Below are positions 1 through 44,782 of a DNA stretch of 64,000 nucleotides, piece after piece. The notes beneath the pieces were generated by a model. It worked only from the letters and a program-made list of their open reading frames with translations. It searched no databases and was not told the origin of the DNA. Numbering within the stretch: position 1 is the stretch's first letter; every line of letters starts with the position of its first letter. The DNA is from Megaleporinus macrocephalus (Eukaryota; Chordata; Actinopteri; Characiformes; Anostomidae): NCBI GenBank assembly GCA_021613375.1, contig CM038720.1, positions 6,766,462 through 6,830,461 on the forward strand, read 5' to 3'. The position numbers and the translations under genes were made by a program.

Positions 1-310
1 TGCTTTATTACAGAATGTGATGCTTGATGTCTGCTAGCAGTTTGCTGGTATTCTTATGAATCAATTTTTTGATTAAAATAGAACCCAAAAACTTAAAAAA
101 ATCCACCATTTCACCATCATCAACATTTAATACTGTGTAAGAGCTCAGACGATGTTTGTAAGGTGACTTCTTGTTTTGTACAGTGAATAATATGGCTATA
201 TTTGGAATGGAGACGTTGCGACCCCTGGTTCCCATCAGCACCACTGTAAAGTAATCCGAGGGGCAACGGTTCTCTAGAATGGAGCTCTGAATGACTTTGT
301 TTACTTCCAT
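1..310. repeat. Dispersed repeat, related to 2120-2460
   Basis: The first 60 bases (acagaatgtgatg, then gtttgctggtatt) recur in the same order near 2150-2200, so this is interspersed repeat sequence in the foxred1 locus. A 100-codon minus-strand open frame here has no resemblance to FOXRED1 or any family I recognise, and is treated as chance. Confidence 0.45.
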
Positions 311-344
311 AGAATGGAAAACAGTGTTCCTCCATCAAATACAC

Positions 345-1190
345 ACCTGTCTTACAAAAGAGGGATGATAAAACAGGCTGAGCTCAAAATCCTACACTGT
401 TACACAACAGACTCATTAATATTTACACCCCCAACATTTACATACAACCACAACAACCACCAAACTGGTGGACTATGTGGAGAAATCCAGCGTTCCAGGC
501 TGTGAAGGGAACGTCAGCACTTTTCATTCCTTCCCAACAAACAACCCAACTGTCAGAGCTACATGGTTGATGTTCATCTTTAAACCAGCCTTAAGTTCCT
601 ATTCTCCACATTCTTCATCTAATGTTCCACCTTAAATATTGGTGCCAGAATGTAACTGCATCTCCATTTAAGGTGGAACTGAACATTCACTAAACAAGCT
701 GCTGAACTTCAGCTCCCACATCTTTAACAGGATCCTGAACAACTTTAACTCTGCAGTCTGTACGTTTCACTCTGGACAGTTTCTCCAACACTCGGAGCAG
801 CTTCAGCTCAGCGTTCAACACTGAAGAGACGAGCAGCTCCACCTTTATTAGCACCACAACCTCCAACAGTGACTGTAAGTAGCAGCCATGCTGTGTGAGT
901 GGATCAGTGTGTGCTGGTTGAAGCAGATCATCTTAAACTGAAAGTTTCACAGAAACACCTTTCATCTACTTTGTGTTTGATGTCCAGATGAAAGTGAGTA
1001 GCTGGTATAGGTAATGTTAGATACTAGCAGCTCCAAGTAAGTAGTATAGCTAACTAAACAGTATGAGGAGCTTATTTACACAGAGGTTCACTTTATTTAG
1101 TCTACTTCGACATGTTGCGTCTGCGTGAACATTGTGGCGTCTCACTGTAAACCAGCCAATCAGAGCAGAGCCTGGCTTGGCAAACTATTT
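345..1190. mobile_element. Dispersed repeat family A, copy 1
   Basis: The segment matches 54680-56350 in reverse orientation. Shared landmarks, in order, are the phrase before aaacaggctgagctcaaaat, the aaccacaacaaccaccaaac motif, ggagaaatccagcgttccag, ctgtcagagctacatg, and finally cactgtaaaccagccaatca. Here the 38-bp motif at about 425-470 is single copy; in the other copy it has expanded into a long array. The class is unknown and no transposase is visible. It lies downstream of foxred1 exon 4. Confidence 0.6.
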
Positions 1191-1217
1191 TTTAAGGGTT
1201 AAAAGAGACTTGCTTGC

Positions 1218-4290
<3,073 letters not shown>

Positions 4291-4440
4291 CCTCCCTTTG
4301 GTCTGATAACTGCACCCTCAATGAAATCACGCTGCTAGCATTCACACTGACCGTGCACACAGCGCAGGCGCACACGAGGTCCGCGTAGCCCTGCCCCTAG
4401 ACCGGCGCCCCTCCGCATCAGCCAATCAGAAACAAGAGTA
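4291..4440 (-). promoter_or_regulatory. foxred1: Probable foxred1 promoter/5' UTR
   Basis: This is a GC-richer stretch directly upstream of the FOXRED1 start codon. It contains a GCGCAGGCGCA element (4362-4372) one base from the NRF-1 consensus, which is common at nuclear genes for mitochondrial proteins. An inverted CCAAT box (gccaatcag) lies at about 4420-4428. The transcription start is not determined. Confidence 0.45.
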
Positions 4441-4445
4441 AGACA

Positions 4446-4705
4446 TTAAAGGGGAACTCCACCATCTAAAAAAAATATTAACATAATATTAAATAATTGG
4501 GACGTAAACAATCACAGTAAAGTTATTCAGAGTGGTTTGTTGTGAAAGTGCGTAATTCACGATTTTAAATTTTTAATGTATTCATGGTGAAAATAGTCCC
4601 CAAAGAAAAAGTATTATTTCAGATTTGTGACCATCATTAACATCACAATATAAACTCACGTGTAGGTTCACTGGTGATTTTGATGTAATATATTATTATA
4701 TTTAT

Positions 4706-4737
<32 letters not shown>

Positions 4738-4742
4738 TATAT

Positions 4743-4805
<63 letters not shown>

Positions 4806-4957
4806 TTAGACATGGTGACGCTTGGTTCCCATCATTACCACTATATAAAAAAATCTCCACAACAAAGCATTTCACACCAGACAACTCTGTTTATATCTCA
4901 ACTAAACAATATAATAAATTATATTATTTTCTAAAAATTGGTGGAATTCCCCTTTAA
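4446..4957. mobile_element. piggyBac-like MITE with TTAA target duplication
   Basis: Left end is TTAA|AGGGGAACTCCACC and right end is GGTGGAATTCCCCT|TTAA, so the 14-bp inverted repeats and both TTAA duplications are visible. The interior is AT-rich and holds an (AT)n tract at about 4710-4800. No coding sequence is present. Confidence 0.8.
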
Positions 4958-5119
4958 AAGCATTGTGACGCTGGAAACCAGAGGTCGTCACGACTACAAC
5001 CAAAATATAGCCATTTTATTTACTATCAAATTCACCAGATTTTAGAGTTTTTATATGTAATGTTAATAAAATAGTTTTTTGGCCCTGTAACCCGTCCGCT
5101 ATTAGCTTGTAGAGGTGGA

Positions 5120-5405
5120 CGTCTGGTTCCAATCAAAGTCAAGGTTAAAGTTTATTTGTCACATACAAATTTATACACGAATTTATGTACAACTAGCAGT
5201 GACATGCTTTGATGACTGCATCTCACATGAAACAATAAGAGAGTATAGAATATCTGAAATACTAAAAAATAATAATAAAAATTTCTATACATATAATTCA
5301 CACCGTAGAAGACAGAAGTGTGCAGTGGGGTGAGGAGTGCTGAATAAAGTGCAAAATGTGCAACAAGCGGATGAAATGATTGACTGAAAGTGTAACTAGT
5401 GCTCT
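5120..5405. mobile_element. SINE/LINE-tail-like dispersed repeat
   Basis: It begins with aagtcaaggttaaagtttat and ttgtcacatac, a phrase common in fish short interspersed repeats. No open frame of note is seen. Assignment to a class is by recollection of the motif only. Confidence 0.4.
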
Positions 5406-5935
5406 GTAACTGAGCAGGAGTCCTGTGCATGATGGAGAAGCGTGATTGGTCACTCCAGAGAACATGTCTCCACTGCTCTAGAGCTCTCTACACTCTGTTC
5501 TTGAGCTGATCTGAAGACCACATGAAGTTTGGAGGTCTGTAGTGATGGACTCTGTGCACTATGCTCCTCAGCATCCGCTGACCTGCTCTGTCATTGTAAC
5601 TGGCTACCACTTGGTGGCGGAGTTGCTGTCGTTCCAAATCACTTCTACTCTGTTATACACCACTGACAGTCCACTGTGGAATATTTAGTAGTGAGGAAAC
5701 TTCACCACTGGACTTGTTGCACAGGTGGCGTCCTATCACGGTACCACGCTGGAGTTCACTGAGCTCCTGAGAGAGACCCATTCTTTACTAATGTGTGTAG
5801 AAGCAGTCTGCATGACTAGGTACTTGGCTTTATACACCTGTGGCCATGAAGTGATTAGAACAAGTGAATTCAATGATTTGGATGGGGGAATGAAGACTGA
5901 GCCACATATTAAAATAATCATGATCTTGGATTAAA
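5406..5935. repeat. Probable dispersed fish repeat
   Basis: The sequence (ending gaattcaatgatttggatgg) resembles an element I recall as common in fish genomes. No second copy was found in this window and no protein is visible. From 5936 to 6670 I recognise nothing. Confidence 0.35.
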
Positions 5936-6670
5936 GTTGCAGGTGGAAAAGATCTGAAATCTGCTTGAGGTTATACTCAGAGGCAGCCCTGGTTCTGGAC
6001 TGCTTTGTGTAAGGTAAAGTGTAATGTATGTCATATTTTTAAAGCAAAAAAATAAAAAAATTCTTTAGTTAATATTTGAGGTAAAGAAATAAAAATATTG
6101 CATGTGCCTTCAAACTTAAACTTAAAACCTAATGACTTTGCTTAAGTTTGCTTAAGAAAAGATGATCTACTTGGTGCTTAATTTCAATACCCCCCGTAAC
6201 TGATTTAGCATTACACTGACAGAACAACTCTGCTTCGTGAAAAGCTTTAGTACAACTTTAAATCAGAAGTATTTAGACACAGGCTGAGACTATAATGCTT
6301 AGAAGTAGAAACAGGTATAAGTGAGATACTAATACCTGTGAAAGCTTCTTTACTGTATTGCTTTATTCCCTCATATGAAGTAGTGATGGCCAGATGAAGC
6401 CTGTTGAAGCTTTGTCTTCAGATGGCTCAAAAAAATGTTAATTACTTGAAGCTTTATATGCACACGACCCCCCCCTGCTGGCCAAAACTTTTATTGTCAT
6501 ATCAACTATTTGCGACGGCCTCTTGAAACGTTGTCAGCCGGGGAATAAACACTGCCAACTATATACATTAAAACATAAATTAACTTAATTTAACTTATTC
6601 ATTTGTTTATCTGATCTGTGTTTGATTGTGTGGGTCTGTTAATTAAAAAAATTGCCAGTATGATTTAGAC

Positions 6671-7118
6671 TTGGGCGATAATGTAAATTTAGATAAACGA
6701 TTATCGTCACCAGAATTATCCCGTTAAACGAGAATATCGTTAAAAATTTAAAGAAAAAAAAAGTAGCCCATGTGACATATCAGTGCAACAGCAAAAAACA
6801 ACAGTGAACCTTGATACAAGAAAAACAAAAGATAAATAATAAAAATGACAGCAATAATAACAATAACAATTATTTTAATTATAATTATTATTATTGCCAA
6901 GCGGATTTGCTCCTCCAGTACAACAATGTTTTTTCAGTGTGTTTCCATGAAGGTGTCAACCAGAATTAAAATATGACTGAAATATTTATGAGACCGGAAT
7001 GACAGCTTTTTTAAAGTTTATCGCGCTGGGATTTGTCGGTTTTTATAAAACCAGCCCTGGACTGCTCGAATTTCAGTCTACTGACTGGTCTCAGATGGAT
7101 GATGCGACACGTCAACTA

Positions 7119-7161
<43 letters not shown>

Positions 7162-7430
7162 CAACGATAATAATAATAATGAACTGCTTTCTCCTTTGGT
7201 CAGACCAAGTTTAGCCCACTTGAAGCATATTATGTATGTGTGGTCTAAAATAGAACCTTTTCTCTAAAGGCTATGAATATGCATTAGATTGGATTAATGG
7301 AGTAATGTGGACAGACCAAAAAAAAAAAAAAAAAAAAAAAAAAATGGTTATGGAATGACCGATAATGCACGTCATATCATCACTGCCTTAAATTATCGCG
7401 ATATTCGATAGTATCGTTTATCGGCCCAAG
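6671..7430. mobile_element. MITE with TTGGGCGATAA ends, copy 1
   Basis: The left end ttgggcgataatgtaaattt is mirrored by gtatcgtttatcggcccaag on the right. It contains a TAA microsatellite (about 7120-7158) and a poly-A run (7318-7344). The same ends bound 16247-17910. Confidence 0.6.
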
Positions 7431-7828
7431 GCTAGTATGATTACAGTCAGTAAATATATCCAGTAGGACGTGAGATATTGATGTTAAAACGGTTGCAGTG
7501 GTTTTAAAAGATGGAACAGTGATTGATTATGGGGTGATGGTGACTTTCATTTTTATTAATAAACAATAAATTACACCAATACTCGAACCTCGTCCTGAAC
7601 CAGCGAGTCGACAGTGACGACACTCGCCCTTAACAAAGCAAGCCTCCATATGCGCTTCATAAACGGCTTCCTGGATTTCTCCACACAAGCTCCGAAGCAT
7701 CGGGATCCTTAGCCCATCACTAGTATCAAGCTTCTCCAATTGATAGTGTGTATTTGATAGACCCACAGAAAATAAAGATTATTAAATAGAAATAATAAGA
7801 CAGACACAAACTTGTCCCACTCCCTCCG

Positions 7829-7834
7829 TTTATT
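7829..7834 (-). terminator. stt3a: Candidate stt3a polyadenylation signal
   Basis: AATAAA occurs on the minus strand 284 bases after the stt3a stop codon. Other AATAAA hexamers lie nearby, so the site actually used is uncertain. Confidence 0.3.
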
Positions 7835-8117
7835 ACCCCGTTTGTAGACAAATTAGTCGGCTGCCCATTGATCACGGAAATTACGAACTGACGGTTTCTT
7901 GGACGTTTGGACACCTCCTGAAGAGACGTCACATTTGTAAATCTTTTTTTTTTTTAAAAAAAGAAAAGAAAAGAAAAAAAAGAAAAAGTAGGACAACAAA
8001 AATCTCTTCCTGCAATTACAACATAAGTATAAAAAGTATCCACACTGGTCTTCAGATCACAGGGGAAGGCGTTCAGTGCTGTGTGTATGGTCATCAGAAG
8101 GTGTGCGCGGCTTGGGC

Positions 8118-28139
<20,022 letters not shown>

Positions 28140-28678
28140 TTAAATGAGGAGTCAGTTCATGAAACTGTACCCAGAAGCTGGATAGACAATTCCTGAACTA
28201 CCTGTTCCAAACCTGCAAGGCACAAGCCTAGGCAGCTAGACCAGTCAGGCAGAACTGGTGGTGAAAGCAGAGACAGTAATGTTTTCTTCATGAATGTAAA
28301 CCTGCTGCACCATTTAAGGTGGAACGGAAATATTCGAACAGGCTGCACAAAACTTGACCAGTGACTTGTCTAAAGTGGCTGCCGGTAGTTAAAAAAACGT
28401 ATTAGTCCACAAATTAGCAGACAAAAATAAGACAAAATCACTTCTCTTCTATTTCGCACAGCAAAATAAATACAGTTTAAAATCATTTAAGCTAAATCTG
28501 ATTCATTTCCTATAGCTAACGACAGCTAGCATGCTAACTTGCGAGCTAAACACACAGAAAACCGGGTCGTAAAGACATTTTTCAGGACATGTTACCTCAG
28601 CTTTTATCATTTCATTTCATCAACACTTATCCACAACAAGACATTATCACTAACAACACCCAGAGAAGGAAAATTTAC

Positions 28679-28910
28679 CAGTTTCTTTCATCGGCGGTTC
28701 ACCCACTCCGCTCCTGCTTCTCACTCACTTTCCCCACAGTCAACCCTCTGAACCAACAGAGCCCGCCCACCTGCAAACAGTGGGTGCTTATTGGCTACGT
28801 AGCGAGCGCGACCCCGAAATCTCGTCGCTGATTTGCTGGCTCGGCTGCCACTCAAAAGGCGGAGCGGTCCACGCATTTCTTATGGCGCTTCAGAAGTGAC
28901 GTGTCCTTAC
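28679..28910 (-). promoter_or_regulatory. stt3a: stt3a noncoding first exon and promoter
   Basis: A good donor (AAACTG|GTAAAT) ends a likely 5' UTR exon at 28679, which would splice to the acceptor before 28056. Upstream on the minus strand are a CCAAT box (plus-strand attgg at about 28790) and, on the plus strand, TGACGTG at 28897-28903, the core of CRE/UPR elements. The exact start site is not determined. Confidence 0.45.
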
Positions 28911-29393
28911 CAGAGACTGACTGCCACTCAGCAGCTGGACCGAAATACCGAAGAAGAAAAATACCGCGATATTTTAAAACAACTTCAACAGACGTGTTTA
29001 CCATATTTTATCCCTTATTTTAGGATTTCTTTTTTATTCAAGACCTCGTTTAAAGACATTTAATCATGTGTTTAATTATCTAAAAAAATATAAATTTATA
29101 TTTATAGTATACAGTATAGTATATAGCATAAATAGTATAGTATATAGTATAAATATAAACAGAGCAAAAAGAAACATGAAGCAGTGCATTTGATATAATT
29201 CAAGGAAGCATTAATTATGGTTGTGTTTGCAGTATATATAGTTTGGTGGCAATAATATAGCGGTAAGAAATTAATTGGTCTGATCTACATCTAAGTCCCA
29301 AGTATAGACAAACTCAATGTGCTTAACCTAATACCACATAACCTAATACAACCATAATACTGTATTAGAATGGCTTCATTAAGTTAGAAAAAA

Positions 29394-29479
<86 letters not shown>

Positions 29480-30389
29480 TTAACCTAAATATAATAACAT
29501 AAAGGAGGGACGTAGAAACTCTGTAGAGAGTGTTGTATAGGCAGGTTAATCTGTGACGATATATACATTTAAAGTAGCAGCGATAGATAAATAAATACTA
29601 TAGCACAGTGGCCGAGTGAAATCGTATTGGGGTCTCGCAGCTGTTCAGGAGTCTGACAGCCTGTGGGACAGCCAGTTGCGATATATATATATTTTCAGGT
29701 TTTCCTGATAGGTCAAGATTTTATTTGATTTTAAAAAATGTATGTATTAACTTTAATAATGCTTTTATTATATCTGCACAAATATATGAACCAGAGCCCT
29801 GGTGTATTATAAATGGGTGTGCCTAAAGCATAAGCCCCACCCCAAATAGAGGGCACTTTGATAGGACTGAGGGAAATAAGGTCATGAGGGCAGCAAAACA
29901 TTTAATGTTTTATGCACAAAATATTAATAATATTTAAATATTAAACAGTATTAATAAAGTAGAGCTTTTCCATACGTCAGTGTGTTTATTTAACTCTTTC
30001 CAAGCTTCTCCTAAACAACCCAGTATTATTATCAGTTCTCATCTAATACCTGCTTTGACTGCTCAGTACTTCATTAAGATAAATCAAGATTTGCTGCTGA
30101 AGGAACTGAACACATTCATACAATGTCTGGGGCGTCCAGGAGAAATCTGGAACCTAACTTTGTTCTTCAAACTGGATCAAGATCTGATCTACTTCTCTCA
30201 CAATAACATATTCATGTTACTTTGTATTGTATGTCTGATTATTTACATCTGTTCTAATCAGATCTGCTGTTCATAGTCATAGCTGCCCAAGACTTTTGGC
30301 TCAGTAGTGTGTGTCCAGAGATAATACACATGGGTTTAATTAAAGACAGAGAAGCACAATCTTCACATAAACCCTGAAAGTAGTTTATA
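28911..30389. other. stt3a-ei24 intergenic region
   Basis: About 1.5 kb separates the stt3a promoter from the ei24 3' end. It holds an (AT)n tract (about 29397-29475), a short TATAGTA-rich stretch near 29110-29150, and the MITE at 29890-30305. No gene is seen. Confidence 0.6.
29890..30305. mobile_element. MITE, inverted relative to 42478-42960
   Basis: Both copies contain ctcctaaacaacccagtatt and ctggggcgtccaggagaaat, with an end matching cactactgtgtaaaagtctg in the second copy. Short open frames in each copy have almost the same translation (SFQASPKQPSIIISSHLIP), so the family may once have coded. Confidence 0.6.
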
Positions 30390-31887
30390 CAGACCAAATT
30401 TATTGAAATAATGTGTAATACTTTTACAAAACATCACTCACAAATATCAACCTGCATTTGTAACACTATGCACGTCTTACAATAATTACATACCATTTCC
30501 AAAAAAAAAAAAAAAAAAAAAACAGAGACAAAACAAAAACAATCACACATCATCTCCCTCACCCAGTGGATACAATGACGATGAGATGGTGCCTCAACAT
30601 GTGCTTCGGGTAAAAACAGTTGAGCTTATTAAGCGAGAAGGCCAGGGCCATTGTCAGTACTTAAAAGAGGGACCAAAACCAACGTTCTCAGTTGTAGTGG
30701 TGGGTCTCAGACGTGGGCGCGCCCCCGCTGGACAGAGTTCGGTACCATGGTGATGTGAATGACAGTTACAGACGTGCTCTACCGTTGGGCGGGGTCATCG
30801 GACAGCAGCTTCATCTACCTTGGGCACACGGATGATGTTGTTCATCTTAAAACCATTACAGAAGACATTTGATCAGCAGGAGGTCTAGTTACCTTAACTG
30901 TATACACAGTATCTAACAGTTACTGGAGGGAGCTGCTCCCCATAGCACTTCATTAGGTACCTGTATCTACACTCACTGTCCACTGTATCAGCTCCACTGA
31001 GCATATAGGAGCTACACTTACAGACTGTAGTTCATCTGATTCTCTGTATACTTTATTACCCTGTTCTTTAATGGTCAAGACCCCCACAGGACCACCACAG
31101 AGCAGATAAAACGGGGCTGAGGAAATGGAGAAAGAGTGTAGATGCACCTAATAAAGTGCTCAGTGAGTGCATTATTTAATATATGGTGCGAGATCCCACA
31201 GTAACGTGTGATGTCACACAGTAAGCATGAACATGAGGTTCCATTAAGGAACCCATGTGTAGATTACAGGAATGTTTCTACGGTTACATTGCTCACGTTA
31301 CTGAGCCTCCTCACAGCCACGGATCAGTATCAGCTGCTAAACGACTCGCCGATGTACCTTGACTGTCTTCGCTCGGGCGCCACTTGATCTGCTATTAAAA
31401 CGATGAAGGGCAAAAACAGTTAAACAGTTAAAAGAGGAGCATAGATGGCTTACAAAGTGAACGAGGGCAGTCAAACAGGGCGAACTTGGTTAAGAGGGGA
31501 AAGAACAACAACATATATGAACGAAAATGTTTGTGCTGTGGTTTGAAAACGTGGTAAAAACACCCAAATGGCACATGACGGGTAGAGAAAACAAAACAAA
31601 GCAAAAACAAAACAAACAGTCCAACAGAATTACGCGTAAAATCAGGCCCTTGGGGGCGTCGGTGTGCGAGACAGGCACCGTTCGGTCCCATCTCGAACAT
31701 TAGCCGTTCACATTTAAAACAAAAAACTAAATCAAACCAAATCAGCCGCTTGAGTGGGATGACTCTCGCTCCTCCAGAATAACAACATTATTTAAAAAGG
31801 GCTTCTAAAACCAGAGAAAGCCACAACCAAACCGAAAGTCCCGTCCACGGAGGTCTCGCCCAGTGTCTATGGGAGCGTCTGGAGCGG
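30390..31887 (-). other. ei24: ei24 3' untranslated region (predicted)
   Basis: The region follows the EI24 stop codon. The nearest plausible distal poly(A) signal, AATAAA on the minus strand, is at 30399-30404. It contains a complete short fold-back MITE (30939-31170) and a poly-A/T tract at about 30500. A 1.5-kb 3' UTR is inferred, not shown. Confidence 0.4.
30939..31170. mobile_element. Short fold-back MITE copy with GCACTTCATTAGGTAC ends
   Basis: Left end gcacttcattaggtacctgt mirrors tgcacctaataaagtgctc on the right. The interior matches the left arm of 3427-4045 (cactgtccactgtatcagct, ccacaggaccaccacagagc). It sits inside the predicted ei24 3' UTR. Confidence 0.75.
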
Positions 31888-40733
<8,846 letters not shown>

Positions 40734-41590
40734 CTCCAAGCCAGCTGGAGAATCATCAACTGCAGAACGCGGGAGTGCTGAGGGTCAGGCAAGCTCTCAT
40801 GATAGGAGGAGGAAACGGCAGCAAACTGTTGAAACAAACAGCACGCGTTAGTTTTCTTATCACAGGCTTTGTAATAATTCTCTCTTTCCAGGACGAAAGC
40901 GAGCTGAGACGAGGGCGGGTTTTCAGTACTGTATGTAGGCCATGCACTATAGCTGACGTGCAAACATGACCAAGGGTCAAGAGTGGACGTGGACAAACAA
41001 GCCACTAAAGCATCAAAGAACTTCTTATACAATTACATTATATTGAGTAAAAATAAAAGTATGGCACAACATACTGCAGTCGGTATGACAACACTGACGC
41101 CTCCTTTGGCGAGAGGTTTGGGGTGAATGTTTTAATATCTTTACTGTAAAAATTATATCACAATATACTTTATATGGTGGATACAGTCACTACATAAAGA
41201 AACCCTTTACTAGGAAAAGGAGAGCAGAGTCCTGTTTAACTGTATTTAGTGCAGTGTGATGTAAAAGGAAAATATATATATAAATGCCACTGTACTCATT
41301 TGATAGTATTTTTACTGGTGTTACCTAAAATAATGTCCTATGTTTTGTGTATTGTTTGCTCACCCCTGACAATAAAGTGTTATCTATCTATAACTAAAGT
41401 AATATGTAAACACTGCAGCATTGCTATGCTGCAAAAAACAGCCTTAAATATTTAATTCAGCCTTTCCATGATGTCATAAACATCTACATAAACCTACTCA
41501 GCTCACTCGATCATTAGTGTTTTGGCTCAGAGTGCTCAACACAGACCAATTAGAACAGAGATCATTTACATATCCATATATATATATTTA

Positions 41591-42470
41591 TTAGAGATGG
41601 AAGGATCGATCGGCTATGTATCTGTATCGGCTGATTTTTAATCTAAATATGAGATTGATGATCAGCCAATATTTCTCCAATTTAGCCGATCCCTAGAGCC
41701 GATCGATGGCGTTAAACAAAAAAGCCTAATTTCTGTATTTCCAGCTAGCGCTTCATCCAGGAAGAGGAGGCAGGTCACTGCAATTCCTATCTGAACCACT
41801 AGGTGGAAATACACACCCTTTCATTTTCCCCAGCCTGACTGAAGCGGCGCCCTCGTGAGAACAGCATGCGCTGATAGAAAACATATCGTCCGTCTGGCAG
41901 TGTTTACCGTATGTGACCCAGACTCATCCAGGACGTTTTGTAAAATTTAAAAACATTTAACTGTACTAATCTGATACAGCACTCAAGAGACACCACACAG
42001 CTGAACACAGTGAGTATCAGTAAACAGCAGAGCTACACACACAGCTAACACAAAACAAACAACCCAGAACACCTACAGACCAGATCTGACCGGTACGAAC
42101 AGAACAGCAGCAGAAATTCAAGATCTACATTTAATAATTACAGATTTAGTTTAAAATAACAGGGTCTGTGTTTAATGACTGCAGTTTTTACTGCATTCAT
42201 TTAATTAACTTTTTTAGCTTTAAATTAAGGGTCTAAATGTAATGATTGCAGTTTTGGGGATATTAGTTTGATTTACTTTGTTTACTTACTGCTAATTTTG
42301 TTAAAAAATATTATGCTGTTTTTACGTGAGCTCGTTAAAAATGATAATAAATCAGTTTAAACGATGTTTCGTGACTTGCTTGCACTAATAACTACATGTC
42401 CTGCTGTGGCATATAGCCCCGCCCTCGATCGAAATCGGCCTCAAAAACACAGATCGGTCCATCTCTGATA
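41591..42470. mobile_element. hAT-like element (GATCGGTCCATCTCTA type), copy 3
   Basis: ttagagatggaaggatcgat on the left and cagatcggtccatctctgat on the right. The stretch 42120-42420 is nearly collinear with 2650-2940 (ggtctaaatgtaatgattgc), so it is the same family as copy 1. It lies in ei24 intron 1, between the noncoding exon and the ATG exon. Confidence 0.7.
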
Positions 42471-42477
42471 TATATAT

Positions 42478-42960
42478 ATACACTACTGTGTAAAAGTCTG
42501 AGTCACCTAAGCTGATAAGTGTAATTAATAAGTGTCTGTTCACCAGTAAGAACACCAGATCTGATTAGAACAGATGTAAATAATCATACATACAGTACAA
42601 AGTAACATGAATATCTTATTGTGAGAGAAGTAGATCAGATCTTGAGCTCCAGTTTGAAGAACAAAGTTAGGTTCCAGATTTCTCCTGGACGCCCCAGACA
42701 TTGTATGAATGTGTTCAGTTCCTTCAGCAGCAAATCTTGATTTAGCTTAATGAAGTACTGAGCAGTCAAAGCAGGTATTAGATGAGAACTGATAATAATA
42801 CTGGGTTGTTTAGGAGAAGCTTGGAAAGGGTTAAATAAACACACTGATGTATGGAAAAGTTCTACTTACTGTATTAATACTGTTTAATATTTAATAATAA
42901 AGTGTTTACTGAGTAAATAAAAGCTTCCTGTCCGGAATAAAAATAGCTTTTTAAATATAA
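42478..42960. mobile_element. MITE, inverted copy of 29890-30305
   Basis: Starts cactactgtgtaaaagtctg and contains atttctcctggacgccccag and aatactgggttgtttaggag. It abuts the hAT-like element on its left. Confidence 0.6.
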
Positions 42961-43485
42961 TAATGTCCCCAAGTGTCTAAGCCTTTAAGGTGTCTTTAGA
43001 AACACGCCCCCTCAGCAATTTCTGGCAAACTCAGTAGTGTCACCAACGTGTAGGTTTATAAACTACTGGTTGTTTTTCTGGATGAACACAGGAACCAAAG
43101 CCAAGTCAAATGGAACCCTTTCAACCACCAGCTGCCGGTTTATGCGTCTAATATTGAACTGTTGGCGCATTTCCACAAAAAAAATAAATTATTTCTGAAG
43201 CTGAAAAGACCGTTTCCCAGCTGGAACCTAAAAATAGTAGGTTCTCCAGCACGAACTGGGATGACATCCATGGGCGTATCAGTTGTTGAGAAAAGAGAAG
43301 CAACAATGACGACACCCAGGCAGAGCGAGTAATGTCTGCTGAAGATCTTCTCATCACCAATAGTTGATCCAGACTTGCTTCTTGATTAAAAACAAACAGT
43401 CATAGCAGCACAAACGTTTGCAGGTGATCTGTGAACTCCACCATCCTGTTAATACTGTGACTACCAACATGCAGTACCCTCTGTT

Positions 43486-43675
43486 GGGGGGCTGTGTATT
43501 GGCAAGAACCTGCCGATACAATACATATCGTGATACAGCGGTCTCGATTCAATATATCCCGATATACTGCGATATCGCAAGCAAAGTGATATACTGAGAT
43601 TTGTGAATGTTTACAATAGCATTGAGTGGAGCTAAAAATGGATTACAACACTGCCATCTAGTGTTCAGAGGTTTA
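43486..43675. mobile_element. Dispersed repeat family B, partial inverted copy
   Basis: Contains ggcaagaacctgccgataca and actgccatctagtgttcaga, in reverse to 8440-9010. Confidence 0.6.
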
Positions 43676-44133
43676 TATATTAACTTCTAGCCTAAATATT
43701 GTTAACATGTGGTCTTAATATATTAACTTCTGGTCTAAATATTTTAATGCTGTCAATATATTAACTTCTGACCTAAATACTTTAATGGTGTCAATATATT
43801 AACTTCTGGCCAAAATATTAGAATGTATGGTCTTAACATATTAACTTATATTCCATATATATAAAAACTATATTAACGCATGGTCTTAATATATCAACTT
43901 CTGACCTAAATATGTTAACATGTGGTTTTAATATATTACCTTCTGGCCTAAACATTAGAATGTATGGTCTTAATATATTAACTTTTGGCCTAAATATGTT
44001 ATTGTGTGATCTTAATATATTAACTTATATTCAATATATATATATTAAATATAGTAACGCATGGTCTTAATATATTACCTTCCCTTCTGGCTTGAATATT
44101 ACAATGTAGGGTCTTAACATATTGACATATAGT

Positions 44134-44183
<50 letters not shown>

Positions 44184-44412
44184 ACGCATGGTCTTAATAT
44201 ATTAACTTCTGGCCTAAATATGTTAACACATGGTCTTAATATATTAACTTTTATATATTTATATATATATATATTTTTTTTTTATATATTAACGCATGGT
44301 CTTAATATATTAACTTCTGGCCTTAATATGTTAATGTGTGGTCTTATTATGTTAACTTCTGCCCTCTATATATTAATCTGTGGTTGTAACACATTCATTT
44401 TTGGCCTTACAG
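43675..44412. repeat. AT-rich minisatellite in ei24 intron 1
   Basis: About 20 diverged units of roughly 28-35 bp of the form tcttaatatattaacttctg plus gcctaaatat. It is interrupted by (AT)n at about 44145-44180. The core aatatattaa.tt.tgg.c is shared with the array at 45365-49360 on the other side of the promoter. Confidence 0.85.
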
Positions 44413-44782
44413 TTGAGCATGTAAACCGATATTAGTCCTCAAAGATTGTCCATAAGTTAGTAGTTTAACTTATCAGACTGCTGATATGAAGGTTTTACAA
44501 AAGGTTAGCACTGTGGGTGGAAGTTTTACTTCTAAATTGTTCGCTATCGGGGCTGAAAACACGAATGCTGCCCAGATCAGACAAACTCTATGCGTTTCTA
44601 GTCTTACACAGAAAAGCAGCTCCACTGAAGCAGCAGCTGGATTAGTTGTAAACACAAACAAATTTAGCTAGCTTGCTAGCTCCTACTGACCAACCCGGCT
44701 GGCGAAACCCCTCACAAAAACGGCCAAAGCTGATAAAATATTACTGGCAACATCCCTAAAGTGCCAGTTCAGATCTTCTTAC

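Noticed and set aside
8..310. 100-codon minus-strand frame as a further foxred1 exon
   Set aside because: No similarity to the expected FOXRED1 segment after exon 4, and the sequence is shared with a repeat at 2150.
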